Below are positions 48,988 to 57,084 of a DNA stretch of 57,399 nt, one piece after another (positions within the stretch are counted from its first letter, which is position 1; each line of letters starts with the position of its first letter). The stretch covers positions 1 through 57,399 of IMG/VR virus record IMGVR_UViG_3300008448_000095. One strand, written 5' to 3'. The notes under the pieces were generated by a model. It worked only from the letters and a program-made list of their open reading frames with translations. It searched no databases and had not been told where the DNA came from. A program made the position numbers and the translations under genes. The DNA comes from a virus.

Positions 48988-49421
48988 CCATGAGTTGGGA
49001 AGATTACTTTATGGACTTGGCTTGCAAGATAGCCGAGCGGTCTAAAGACCCAAGCACTAAGGTCGGCTGCGTTGTGGTGACTGAGGATAAGGTCATCGCT
49101 GCCACTGGCTATAACGGTATCCCTCGCGGTGTCGAAGATAAGCATGAACGTATGGAGAGACCAGCTAAATATTTATGGACAGCCCACGCAGAAGAAAATG
49201 CTGTGGCTCACGCAGCGCGTGTGGGCGCACGATTAAAAGGTGGATCGGCGTTCGTGACACATGAGCCATGCAGTCGGTGTGCGCGGTCACTTATTCAAGC
49301 GGGTATTATTCAGGTGCATGTTGGCCCCGGTACTACCAAGATGCCACAAGAAGAATTTGAAGTGTCACGCATTATGTTCGAGGAAGCTGGAGTAAAGGTG
49401 TACCGCGATGGTCTTATATAA
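48984..49421 (+). CDS. Deoxycytidylate (dCMP) deaminase
   Basis: 145 residues. Zinc and catalytic motif H68-A69-E70 in WTAHAEENAV and P95-C96-x-x-C99 in THEPCSRCAR, with the upstream block RSKDPSTKVGCVVV and GYNGIPRGVED typical of dCMP deaminases. It converts dCMP to dUMP, supplying dTTP synthesis. All key residues present and the length is standard. It overlaps genes on both sides. Confidence 0.93.
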   Translation: MTMSWEDYFMDLACKIAERSKDPSTKVGCVVVTEDKVIAATGYNGIPRGVEDKHERMERPAKYLWTAHAEENAVAHAARVGARLKGGSAFVTHEPCSRCARSLIQAGIIQVHVGPGTTKMPQEEFEVSRIMFEEAGVKVYRDGLI

Positions 49422-49695
49422 ACTAGATAAACAAATCGTAAGTGATCTCCGTAAAGAAGCAGAGGAATGTATCGACCCGATCTTGCTTAAATATAATCTG
49501 CGTTGGGAGCATGTGTTCGCACACGACCGAGCATCCTTATACGTTTTGGCAAGGCAGGAAATATATACCTCCATCCGTACGCGGTTGCGTTGGTCATACC
49601 CGAAGATAGGTCGGCTGTTTAACAGGGATCATGCGTCGATCCTTAATGCAGTGCGGCGATATAAAAATATAAAGAGACAACGCAATGAACCTTAG
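49408..49695 (+). CDS. DnaA domain IV-like DNA-binding protein
   Basis: 95 residues. The C-terminal part reads LYVLARQEIYTSIRTRLRWS, YPKIGRLFNRDHASILNAVR, RYKNIKR. The R(D)HxSxLxA element following an HTH (SYPKIGRLFNRDH) is the DnaA signature that contacts the DnaA box; ARQEIYTSIRTRL matches the basic helix before it. No ATPase domain, so it is a stand-alone DNA-binding domain. It could bind the phage origin or host DnaA boxes. Overlaps both neighbours (14 and 11 bases). Confidence 0.8.
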   Translation: MVLYKLDKQIVSDLRKEAEECIDPILLKYNLRWEHVFAHDRASLYVLARQEIYTSIRTRLRWSYPKIGRLFNRDHASILNAVRRYKNIKRQRNEP

Positions 49696-50350
49696 TCATT
49701 CCTATTCATCAATGAAGCTATACGAGAACTGTCCATATCGGTACTACCATCAGCGTATAGCTAAGACGGTGGTGGATCAGGGTGGCGAAGCAAGTAAACA
49801 TGGAGAGCGCGTCCATAAACATCTTGAAGATAGAGTGAACGACAAGGTTGAACTGCCCGAAGAACTTAGCCATGTCGAACCAATCGTAGAGTCACTAGAG
49901 AATCTAGCCAAGGATGGAATCCTACGGGCCGAAGCAGAGATGACTCTGACGGTTAACTTTACGCCAACAACTTGGTGGGCGAAGGACGCATGGATGCGTT
50001 CGAAGCTGGACATCCTCATATCCAAAGACACAACGGCTGTTGTCGCAGACTGGAAAACAGGAAAGCGTAGACCAGACTTCGCACAGTTGGAGTTGTTTGC
50101 GTTGCAAGTGTTCGCGCACTACCCGCACATCAACAAGGTCACATCCAGTTTCATCTGGATCAAAGACATCGCTATGGATCGCAGGACATACACACGTAAA
50201 GACCAGCATGAACTGTGGAACAAAGTGCTGACCAAGACGCAGCGCATTGAACACTCACTTGAGAATGAGAACTGGCCTGCTAAACCAAGTGGTCTGTGTG
50301 GATACTGCCCATGTAAAAATTTTTGTGAGTTCGCTTACGTTAGAACTTGA
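49685..50350 (+). CDS. RecB/Cas4-like PD-(D/E)XK nuclease
   Basis: 221 residues. Start motif LSHSYSSMKLYENCPYRYYH (typical of the AddB/Cas4/PD-DExK family), active site SKLDILIS and VADWKTGKR, with QLELFALQVF and a C-terminal Cys cluster CGYCPCKNFCEF, probably with one Cys of the first helix, for an iron-sulfur cluster. Acts on DNA ends or nicks during recombination. In the same operon follow a VRR-NUC nuclease and a SNF2 helicase. Complete domain. Confidence 0.88.
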   Translation: MNLSHSYSSMKLYENCPYRYYHQRIAKTVVDQGGEASKHGERVHKHLEDRVNDKVELPEELSHVEPIVESLENLAKDGILRAEAEMTLTVNFTPTTWWAKDAWMRSKLDILISKDTTAVVADWKTGKRRPDFAQLELFALQVFAHYPHINKVTSSFIWIKDIAMDRRTYTRKDQHELWNKVLTKTQRIEHSLENENWPAKPSGLCGYCPCKNFCEFAYVRT

Positions 50351-50376
50351 CACCTGTGTAAAGTAGGAACAATATA

Positions 50377-50682
50377 ATGGCTACACCCGAAGCGAAAATA
50401 AAGCTGAAGGTCGATAGGGCTTTGCAACAACTGAAGATTTGGTTCTTCAGTCCGCAAGCCGGTCCGTTTGGTAGAGCAGGTATCCCAGATAGGATACTCT
50501 GCGTGAACGGGCATTTCGTTGGGATAGAATGTAAAGCGGATAGGTCGAAGAAACCTACCCGCTTGCAGGTAGATTGTATGCGTAAGATAGAACAAGCCGG
50601 GGGAAAGTGTTTCGTTGTCTACGATGATGAGACACTGGTTGAAGCAATAGAATATATTAAAGAGGCGATGAAATGCTTGTAG
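50377..50682 (+). CDS. VRR-NUC domain nuclease
   Basis: 101 residues. Core: PFGRAGIPDRILCVNGHFVG, IECKADRSKKPTRLQVD, GGKCFVVYDDE. The GxPDxxxxxxGxxxxIEcKax...QxxxxxxxxxxGxxxxxx pattern with D38, E51, K53 and Q64 is the minimal VRR-NUC type restriction-like fold. Typical length for phage versions, which often resolve branched DNA. Overlaps the helicase start. Confidence 0.88.
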   Translation: MATPEAKIKLKVDRALQQLKIWFFSPQAGPFGRAGIPDRILCVNGHFVGIECKADRSKKPTRLQVDCMRKIEQAGGKCFVVYDDETLVEAIEYIKEAMKCL

Positions 50683-52217
50683 TCGAAAGAGCCAAAGCGC
50701 TTGCGCTAAAGCTAGACTACCCAGCGCGTGTGCTGGAGACGATACCTACTGCCAAGATGCTGCGCCCCAACATTGTTGTGGCTCCGCATCGGCTGGATGA
50801 AGTGCGTGTTCTGCGTAACATGGGCATCGACGCGCCGTCGCCTATACTGCACTACTATGATTGGCCCGGTAGATTCCAGCCGTTCGAACACCAGAAGGAA
50901 ACTGCTGCGTTCCTTACGGTTAACCAACGTGCGTTGGTGCTTAATGAGATTGGCACTGGCAAGACGCAGAGTTCTCTGTGGGCTGCTGACTACCTGATTA
51001 AAACCCATCAGATAGAGAAGGTTCTGATTATCTCTCCGCTCTCTACACTAGAGCGCGTGTGGGGTGACGCTATCTTCTTTGGCTTCCCACATCGTAAGGC
51101 TGTCGTTCTACATGGCACAGCCGAACGTAGACGCAAGCTACTCAAGACTAACGCTGACTTCTACATCATTAACCACGATGGCTTTCCGATTATATCGGAG
51201 ATTACGGACGACGCATTTGATCTAATCATCGTGGACGAGGCTGCAGTGTTACGCAACCACAGCACAATGCGTTACCGCGTAATGCGTAAGTACATGGAGC
51301 GCAACCCAGATACACGTTTGTGGTTGATGACCGGTACGCCTACGCCTAATGATCCGACCGACGCATGGACGCTATCCAGACTGGTCAATAGTCCGTTCAT
51401 ACCATCTAGCTTCACTGCCTTTAGAGATCAGGTGATGATGAAGATTGGTATGTATAAATGGACGCCGCGTCCGAACAGTATGGAGCTTGTCAAGAACGTA
51501 CTGCAACCGGCTGTGCGCTATACCAGAGATGAATGTTTCGATCTGCCTGACACCATAACGCAGACACGTAAGGTTGAACTGACACCTGACCAGAGAAAGC
51601 ATTATCAGGCGATGATTCGCCATCTGGTTACTGAGTCTGGCACTGAGGCTGGCACCATCACGGCTGTCAACGAAGCAGTCAAGATGCAGAAACTTGTGCA
51701 GATAGCTTGTGGCGTAGCGTACGATGACGATGGCACCAACGTCGAACTTGAATGTGCGCCGCGAGTTAATCTGGTTAAGGAACTTATAGAGGAGGCTGGA
51801 GAAAAGGTTATCGTATTCGTCCCACTGACCGGGACATTGGAGATGTTAGAGCGTGAGTTGTCTAAGCATTGGACTGTCGGCGTCGTCAACGGCTCTGTCA
51901 GTTCGTCGAAGCGCAATGCTATCTTCCATAACTTCCAGAACGAAAGTGATCCCCATGTGTTGATCGCGCATCCTGCCACGATGGCTCATGGGTTAACGCT
52001 GACATCTGCGAGTACTGTGATCTGGTATGGGCCAGTGACCAGCAACGAACAGTATGTTCAGGCAAACGGTCGCATCGAACGTATTGGCAAGCGGCATGTA
52101 TCGAATGTCATCCACATAGAGGCGACTGAATTAGAGCATAAGATGTACAGCAGACTTATGAATAAGCAAAAGCTACAAGGTCTGTTGTTGGATTTGATAC
52201 AACAAGAAACACGCTAA
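50673..52217 (+). CDS. SNF2-family SF2 helicase/translocase
   Basis: 514 residues. Walker A NEIGTGKT (91-98), motif Ia LIISPLSTLERVW, motif II DLIIVDEAAVLRN (DEAA 188-191), motif III LWLMTGTPTPN, and in the second domain KVIVFVPLTGTLEML, NGSVSSSKRNAIFHNFQ, AHPATMAHGLTLTSASTVIW and motif VI QANGRIERIG. It is a complete SNF2-type motor. Phage examples act in replication or recombination with neighbouring nucleases. The N-terminus (about 1-85) has no clear domain. Confidence 0.93.
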   Translation: MLVVERAKALALKLDYPARVLETIPTAKMLRPNIVVAPHRLDEVRVLRNMGIDAPSPILHYYDWPGRFQPFEHQKETAAFLTVNQRALVLNEIGTGKTQSSLWAADYLIKTHQIEKVLIISPLSTLERVWGDAIFFGFPHRKAVVLHGTAERRRKLLKTNADFYIINHDGFPIISEITDDAFDLIIVDEAAVLRNHSTMRYRVMRKYMERNPDTRLWLMTGTPTPNDPTDAWTLSRLVNSPFIPSSFTAFRDQVMMKIGMYKWTPRPNSMELVKNVLQPAVRYTRDECFDLPDTITQTRKVELTPDQRKHYQAMIRHLVTESGTEAGTITAVNEAVKMQKLVQIACGVAYDDDGTNVELECAPRVNLVKELIEEAGEKVIVFVPLTGTLEMLERELSKHWTVGVVNGSVSSSKRNAIFHNFQNESDPHVLIAHPATMAHGLTLTSASTVIWYGPVTSNEQYVQANGRIERIGKRHVSNVIHIEATELEHKMYSRLMNKQKLQGLLLDLIQQETR

Positions 52218-52228
52218 GAGGTAAGGCA

Positions 52229-52630
52229 ATGGATGTAACAGTGGAACAGGTCGTCGCGGCCTATATGAAACTGCGCGATAAGAAGAAAGCTATCGAAGCC
52301 GAGGCTGATAACAAAGTGCAAGAAATTGTGCAGAAGATGGAGAAGTTCGAGACTTGGATCAGGGAGAAAGCCACCGAGCAAGGGGTTACATCCTTCAAGA
52401 CCAACGCTGGTACTGCGTTCTTAACCACGGTTGACTTTGCCAACGTCGCTGATTGGGATGCAGTCTTGTCATTCATCAAAACAAATGAAGCGTACGATAT
52501 GCTTGAGCGCCGCATCAGCAAGACCGCAGTGCGTAGCTATATCGAAGCGCATAAGGAAGTACCCGCTGGCGTTAACTATGGCACCAAGCTGAGTGTCAAT
52601 GTTCGCAAGCCAGCGGCGAAAGGAGAGTAA
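52229..52630 (+). CDS. Hypothetical protein of the recombination operon
   Basis: 133 residues: coiled-coil start (MDVTVEQVVAAYMKLRDKKK, AIEAEADNKVQEIVQKMEKF), then a domain with IREKATEQGVTSFKTNAGTA and TVDFANVADWDAVLSFIKTN, ending in NVRKPAAKGE. The SxxTxxGxa...v.v.DW..f..fI....ay..Le.Rv....v.e......PPGv pattern is widespread in phage genes between helicase and SSB genes. Function unknown. Confidence 0.65.
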   Translation: MDVTVEQVVAAYMKLRDKKKAIEAEADNKVQEIVQKMEKFETWIREKATEQGVTSFKTNAGTAFLTTVDFANVADWDAVLSFIKTNEAYDMLERRISKTAVRSYIEAHKEVPAGVNYGTKLSVNVRKPAAKGE

Positions 52631-52634
52631 GGCA

Positions 52635-52898
52635 ATGGGAAAGAAACAAAAGTGGGCGTCACCGCAAGTAAACCAAGCGTATCCCGGTGGCGTATATGCA
52701 ACGGATGTGATCGACAAGTTCAATCCGAATCACTGCGCTAGGGCAGCGTTCATAGTCTACGAAATCCAGAATGGATACTTGCTTAGAACAGAAGTCTTGG
52801 ATGAGTCACCATCTAAGATGATCTACTGCAAGAGCATACAGGAATTGTCAGAACAAATCCTGACATCACAGGCGCAAATGCGTCTTAACCTTAAGTAA
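52635..52898 (+). CDS. Small hypothetical protein
   Basis: 87 residues from ATG 52635 with GGAGAG upstream; a longer frame merely runs back into the previous gene. MGKKQKWASPQVNQAYPGGV, YATDVIDKFNPNHCARAAFI, YEIQNGYLLRTEVLDESPSK. Not recognised. Between two probable DNA-metabolism proteins. Confidence 0.6.
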   Translation: MGKKQKWASPQVNQAYPGGVYATDVIDKFNPNHCARAAFIVYEIQNGYLLRTEVLDESPSKMIYCKSIQELSEQILTSQAQMRLNLK

Positions 52899-52907
52899 GA
52901 GGACAAC

Positions 52908-53882
52908 ATGAGCAATCTTATTCCCGCTAACATTCAGGTTCCGGCTCACATCGCTAAGCGTATGGGTCAGCCTTCGGCTCTGGCTACCGCCATCATGGGT
53001 GGCATCGGTGGTGGTGAGTCGTTCCCGCGCATCTCGATTAAGGGTAGCCGTTTCCGTATCAAGGATGGTGACGCCGAGACTGTGCTGGAAACCACGGCGC
53101 TTGACGTTATCACCGTCGGTGCTAACCCGCATCCGTCGAAGACGTACTACGCTTCTGACTGGGACCCCAACGCTGAACCGGCTGCGCCTGATTGCTACTC
53201 GCTGAATGGTGTGCGTCCGAACCCTGACGTTGCTGAACCGCAGAACGACATCTGCGCTACGTGTGAGTGGAACAAGTTTGGTTCTGCCAAGAATGGTAAT
53301 GGTAAGCGTTGCGCTGATAAGAAGCGTCTCGCTGTCGTTGCTGCCGACGATCCGACCGGACCGATCTATCTTCTTGAGGTTACTGCGACGGCTATGAAAA
53401 GCCTCAACGTGTACCAGAAAGAATTGATTATGCGTGGCATGGGGCCGGAGGTTGTTCGCACTCGTGTGTCGTTTGATACAGACGCCACGTATCCTAAGTT
53501 GCAGTTTGGTTTCGGTGGGTTCTTAGATGAAGAAACTATTGATGCAGTTGCGCCGCTGTTCAACTCCGACAAGGTTAAGGAGATCACAGGTGAGTCTGCT
53601 TCTGCAGCGGTCGCGGCTATTCCCGCACCCAAGGAAGCTCCGAAGCCAGTGCTTGTCAAAGCCGCAGCTAAACCCGAACCTGTGCAGGTTGAAGAAGCTG
53701 AAGCAGAGGAAGCACCTAAACCGATCCGTGGTTTCGGCGCTGCAAAAGCGAAGCCCGTTGCGCAAGAACCTGCTAAACCCAAAGCAGCGGCTAAAGTTGC
53801 GCCCGTTAAAGCGGAGAGCGTTAGCGATATAGCTGACGAAATCGCTGGCTTGCTTGGCGAAATGGACGCGGACGATGCTTGA
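52908..53882 (+). CDS. Single-stranded DNA-binding-like protein with acidic tail
   Basis: 324 residues. Structured part (about 1-225): PANIQVPAHIAKRMGQPSAL, FPRISIKGSRFRIKDGDAET, ICATCEWNKFGSAKNGNGKR with three Cys plausible for metal binding, then IYLLEVTATAMKSLNVYQKE. A low-complexity Pro/Ala/Lys/Glu linker (about 225-300) leads to the tail DEIAGLLGEMDADDA, an acidic C-terminal tip like those of SSB proteins that recruit partners. It follows helicase and nuclease genes. I do not recognise an OB fold with certainty. Confidence 0.7.
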   Translation: MSNLIPANIQVPAHIAKRMGQPSALATAIMGGIGGGESFPRISIKGSRFRIKDGDAETVLETTALDVITVGANPHPSKTYYASDWDPNAEPAAPDCYSLNGVRPNPDVAEPQNDICATCEWNKFGSAKNGNGKRCADKKRLAVVAADDPTGPIYLLEVTATAMKSLNVYQKELIMRGMGPEVVRTRVSFDTDATYPKLQFGFGGFLDEETIDAVAPLFNSDKVKEITGESASAAVAAIPAPKEAPKPVLVKAAAKPEPVQVEEAEAEEAPKPIRGFGAAKAKPVAQEPAKPKAAAKVAPVKAESVSDIADEIAGLLGEMDADDA

Positions 53883-54156
53883 CCAGATAGACTTTGCTAA
53901 AGTCGAGGTGCTGCGTAAACATCTAATGATTACGCAGAACGACATGGCGCAAATCTTCGGTGTATCTAGGATTACATACCTTAGTTGGATCAAAGGTACA
54001 CCGCTTCGCCAAAAGAACTTGACTAACGCAAAGCGAATCATTCGTCGTCTCATTGGTCTTGTGAAAGACCACGACTGGCCGTCGTTAGAAGTACGCAAGT
54101 TAGAACACCAAGATAGATTACAAAGACTACTTGCGGCGCTTGAGTACGGCGCGTAA
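53875..54156 (+). CDS. XRE-type HTH regulator
   Basis: 93 residues from ATG 53875, inside the end of the previous gene; the TTG seven codons earlier is unlikely. HTH: VLRKHLMITQNDMAQIFGVS, RITYLSWIKGTPLRQKNL, then a C-terminal helix (AKRIIRRLIGLVKDHDWPSL). The pattern of an xxHLMxTQxDMAxxFGVSRxTYxxW recognition unit matches XRE/Cro-like proteins. It is the only small clear repressor-like protein in the early arm, so it is my best candidate for the 19-base operator family, by inference. Confidence 0.75.
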   Translation: MLDQIDFAKVEVLRKHLMITQNDMAQIFGVSRITYLSWIKGTPLRQKNLTNAKRIIRRLIGLVKDHDWPSLEVRKLEHQDRLQRLLAALEYGA

Positions 54157-54167
54157 ACTCAAACATT

Positions 54168-54192
54168 CGGGGAGGTAAAACCTCCCCGTTTT
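54168..54192 (+). terminator. Rho-independent terminator after HTH gene
   Basis: Perfect 8-bp stem CGGGGAGG / CCTCCCCG with a 5-base loop followed by TTTTC. It lies between the HTH regulator and the primase-helicase gene and would attenuate read-through into the latter, for which no other promoter is evident. Confidence 0.9.
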
Positions 54193-54213
54193 CATCATGC
54201 CGTGGACATCACT

Positions 54214-57084
54214 ATGAATACGTTGGATTTTCTTCAGCGGGTACTTCCATCTGATGGGTACTATGTCGCCGTTGCGATTAAGAATAAAAAAGTTTTGCTG
54301 CACCGCTTTGTGGACAACATAGCATCTCTAGAGACGGTAGTAGACGGTATCAGTGCTGGTGGTGGCAATGCGTACTTCGCAGTTGCATCATTTGTTACGA
54401 ACACTGGCGGTCGAAAACAAGATAATGTGCATAGCTTAAAGTCTTTATATCTAGATATTGATTGCGGTGTGGATAAACCATACCTCACCCAGCGCGATGG
54501 GCTTAAAGCCTTATCCACATTTGTTAAAGAGACGCAGCTTCCGACGCCAATGATTGTCTCATCGGGCAACGGACTCCATGCGTACTGGATTCTAGATCGT
54601 GAGTTGCCGCGTGATGAATGGCAACCGCTGGCCGACGCACTGAAGAACGCAACGCAACAGCTTAAGTTCGAGGTTGACCCCGTGGTGCCAGCCGACAGCG
54701 CCCGCATACTACGGCCAGTCGGGACGATCAATACGAAGGGCGGGGAACTTGTAACTAGTTTGTTAGCAAAGGATGAGACACACAACGTAGAATATATTGA
54801 CAGGATACTGTCGCCGTATCGTGTTAACCAAATAAAGATAAGACCACCGAGCGCGCAGTTCACTCCGCTGATTGATCTCAGCACCAAGACAGAGTTCCCC
54901 CCGACCAGCGCCACTGCGGTGGTGGATAAGTGCCAGCAGATTCGGTGGGGTGTAGAGAACCAGAAGAAAGTCCAAGAGCCATTCTGGTACGCCTTGCTGG
55001 GCATCGCCGCCTATTGCGAAGACCCAGAGGCCACTGCCGTGGCATGGAGTAAAGACCACCCAGAGTACAGCTACGATAAGACTGTAGCTAAGCTTGAGCA
55101 TTGGAAGGCGTCAGTCTCAGGGCCGACAACCTGCAACAAGTTTCAAGAACTGCGTTCAAGTGGATGCGACAAATGCAAGTTCAAAGGAAGCATAACAACT
55201 CCCTGCTCGATTGGCGTAACATATAAGTCTGTTGAGATTGATCCTTCCGCACCCGACGAAGTGGCCCACCTCACGCCACTACCACGGGCATACAAACGCG
55301 CTAGCGACGGTGGCATTAAGCAGACGATTGACAGCACCGACGTAGACATTTGCCCCTTCGACCTATACCCCGTTGGCTATGGGCGCGACGAGGCGCTGGG
55401 CTACGAGACTGTACGATACAGGTGGAACAGACCCCATGCTGGGTGGCAACCACTGGTATTCAGGCAAGCCTACCTAGCTGACGGAAGCCGCGAGTTCGCG
55501 TCGGCCATCGCAGACCAAGGTATTGTGCTACTCCACAAACATCAGACGGAAAAATTCCAGATGCTTCTGCGCACCTACATGGATGAACTGCGTAAGATGA
55601 AAGCCATGACCAACATCCACACTTCTATGGGGTGGAAGGATGATAGGTCACAATTCCTAATTGGCGACACGCTGTTCAGACGGCACGATGATGGCTCCGT
55701 ATCGGAAGAAGTTGTCTCGATTTCACAGACATCAAACCGCGCAGCCCCTACCATGTACGGTGTATCTGGTACGTTGGAAGAAGCCACCAACTTCACCAGC
55801 ATTATTGATAAAGGCAGACTGCCCATCCAAGGGTGGGCCATGATGATTGGTCTGGCGGCACCGATGTTCGAGTTCACCGGCATCAAGGGCTTGACCATCA
55901 ATCTGTACGGGCCGTCAGGGTCAGGCAAGTCATTAGCTCAGCTTATGATTCAGTCCCTATGGGGCAATCCTGATATGCTCCATTACGCATCCAAGTTTAC
56001 ACACAATGCCCTCTATGCCCGCATGGGTCTATGCAACAACCTGCCCATGACGATTGATGAAGCCACCACGATGGCGGCTAAAGACATCGGTGATTTCCTG
56101 TACGATGTGTCGCAGGGTAGGGAGAAGGCTCGACTGACCCGTACCGCAGAGGAACGCAACGCCCGTACGTGGCGGTTACCCTGTATAACATCTGCCAATA
56201 AGTCTCTGAATGCCTCGCTTATATCGACTGGCTTGGAGACCGACGCCCAGATGATGCGCCTCTTTGAAATCACAGTCACCCCGCATCCGTTGTTCGAGAA
56301 GTCTACAGATGCAGGACAACGTATTTATAACTTCGTGTCAGTCCATTATGGGACTATTGGTCGAGCCTTTATCCGCAAGCTGTTGGAGATTGGTGCTGAA
56401 GACCTAGCCACCATCATTGACAACCACAAGGTTGAGTTCACCAAGAAGTATAACTGCAAGTTCGAAGGCACCGAACGGTTCTGGGAGCAGAGCGTTATCC
56501 TCGCTGACCTAGCTGGCAAGCTGGCCTGCGAGTGGGGGCTGTTCAAGTTTGACTATACCAAATGCACCAATGCTGTCCTGTCACAGATGGGTTCGATCCG
56601 TAAGAATGTGCAGGATAATATCACTGATTCCTTCGACCTGATCGCTGAGTACCTCAACGCGCACAGCGGATCGTCGATTACAGCTACCCATACTGGTGGA
56701 AGCAAAGTCTATGTGGATACCACCCGGCTACCGCGCGGAGATGTGCGTATTAGATTCGATCTGTACCGCCCGTCGCATTCCGATCCTTATGAGCGCGGCG
56801 TTGTTCTACTAGATAAGGCGCACTTCAAACGCTGGCTCTCCAACAACGGAGCCGATATGCGTACCGTAATGAAAGACATCATAGCGGCGAACGCAGATGC
56901 TACGCCCAAGATTGGCAAGGCTTATCTAGCCAAGGACTCGTCGATCAAACTGGGCCAGACCTACGTTATTGGTGTCAGCCTACAGCACCCACGCCTCGTC
57001 GGCATCCTCACTGACAAGGATGACAACGCCATCAACAATGATCTGGCTGGCTTAACGGTGCTGCAAGGTGGAAGGGCAGATTAG
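54214..57084 (+). CDS. Primase-helicase (AEP/RepB-like primase plus DUF927-type ATPase)
   Basis: 956 residues from ATG 54214; an in-frame GTG at 54202 is possible and neither has a strong ribosome-binding site. Residues about 1-210 look like an archaeo-eukaryotic/RepB-type primase: LYLDIDCG with its DxD pair, SSGNGLHAYWILD, and DSARILRPVGTIN. A Cys-rich middle segment (SSGCDKCKFKGSITTPC, about 310-330) may bind zinc. The C-terminal ATPase has Walker A GPSGSGKS (about 565-575) and TIDEATTMAAKDIGDFLYDV, TWRLPCITSANKSLN as in DUF927 helicases. Ends convergently with the giant gene, overlapping it by 4 bases. Confidence 0.85.
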   Translation: MNTLDFLQRVLPSDGYYVAVAIKNKKVLLHRFVDNIASLETVVDGISAGGGNAYFAVASFVTNTGGRKQDNVHSLKSLYLDIDCGVDKPYLTQRDGLKALSTFVKETQLPTPMIVSSGNGLHAYWILDRELPRDEWQPLADALKNATQQLKFEVDPVVPADSARILRPVGTINTKGGELVTSLLAKDETHNVEYIDRILSPYRVNQIKIRPPSAQFTPLIDLSTKTEFPPTSATAVVDKCQQIRWGVENQKKVQEPFWYALLGIAAYCEDPEATAVAWSKDHPEYSYDKTVAKLEHWKASVSGPTTCNKFQELRSSGCDKCKFKGSITTPCSIGVTYKSVEIDPSAPDEVAHLTPLPRAYKRASDGGIKQTIDSTDVDICPFDLYPVGYGRDEALGYETVRYRWNRPHAGWQPLVFRQAYLADGSREFASAIADQGIVLLHKHQTEKFQMLLRTYMDELRKMKAMTNIHTSMGWKDDRSQFLIGDTLFRRHDDGSVSEEVVSISQTSNRAAPTMYGVSGTLEEATNFTSIIDKGRLPIQGWAMMIGLAAPMFEFTGIKGLTINLYGPSGSGKSLAQLMIQSLWGNPDMLHYASKFTHNALYARMGLCNNLPMTIDEATTMAAKDIGDFLYDVSQGREKARLTRTAEERNARTWRLPCITSANKSLNASLISTGLETDAQMMRLFEITVTPHPLFEKSTDAGQRIYNFVSVHYGTIGRAFIRKLLEIGAEDLATIIDNHKVEFTKKYNCKFEGTERFWEQSVILADLAGKLACEWGLFKFDYTKCTNAVLSQMGSIRKNVQDNITDSFDLIAEYLNAHSGSSITATHTGGSKVYVDTTRLPRGDVRIRFDLYRPSHSDPYERGVVLLDKAHFKRWLSNNGADMRTVMKDIIAANADATPKIGKAYLAKDSSIKLGQTYVIGVSLQHPRLVGILTDKDDNAINNDLAGLTVLQGGRAD

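Noticed and set aside
50347-50375. TTGACA with CAATAT at 17-bp spacing, and a TATAAT further on
   Set aside because: The predicted start would fall at or after the next gene's ATG (50377), and no operator-family site is present.
50673-52217. Phage RNA polymerase
   Set aside because: The large proteins of the early arm are a family A DNA polymerase, an SNF2 motor and a primase-helicase; none has T7 RNA polymerase motifs.
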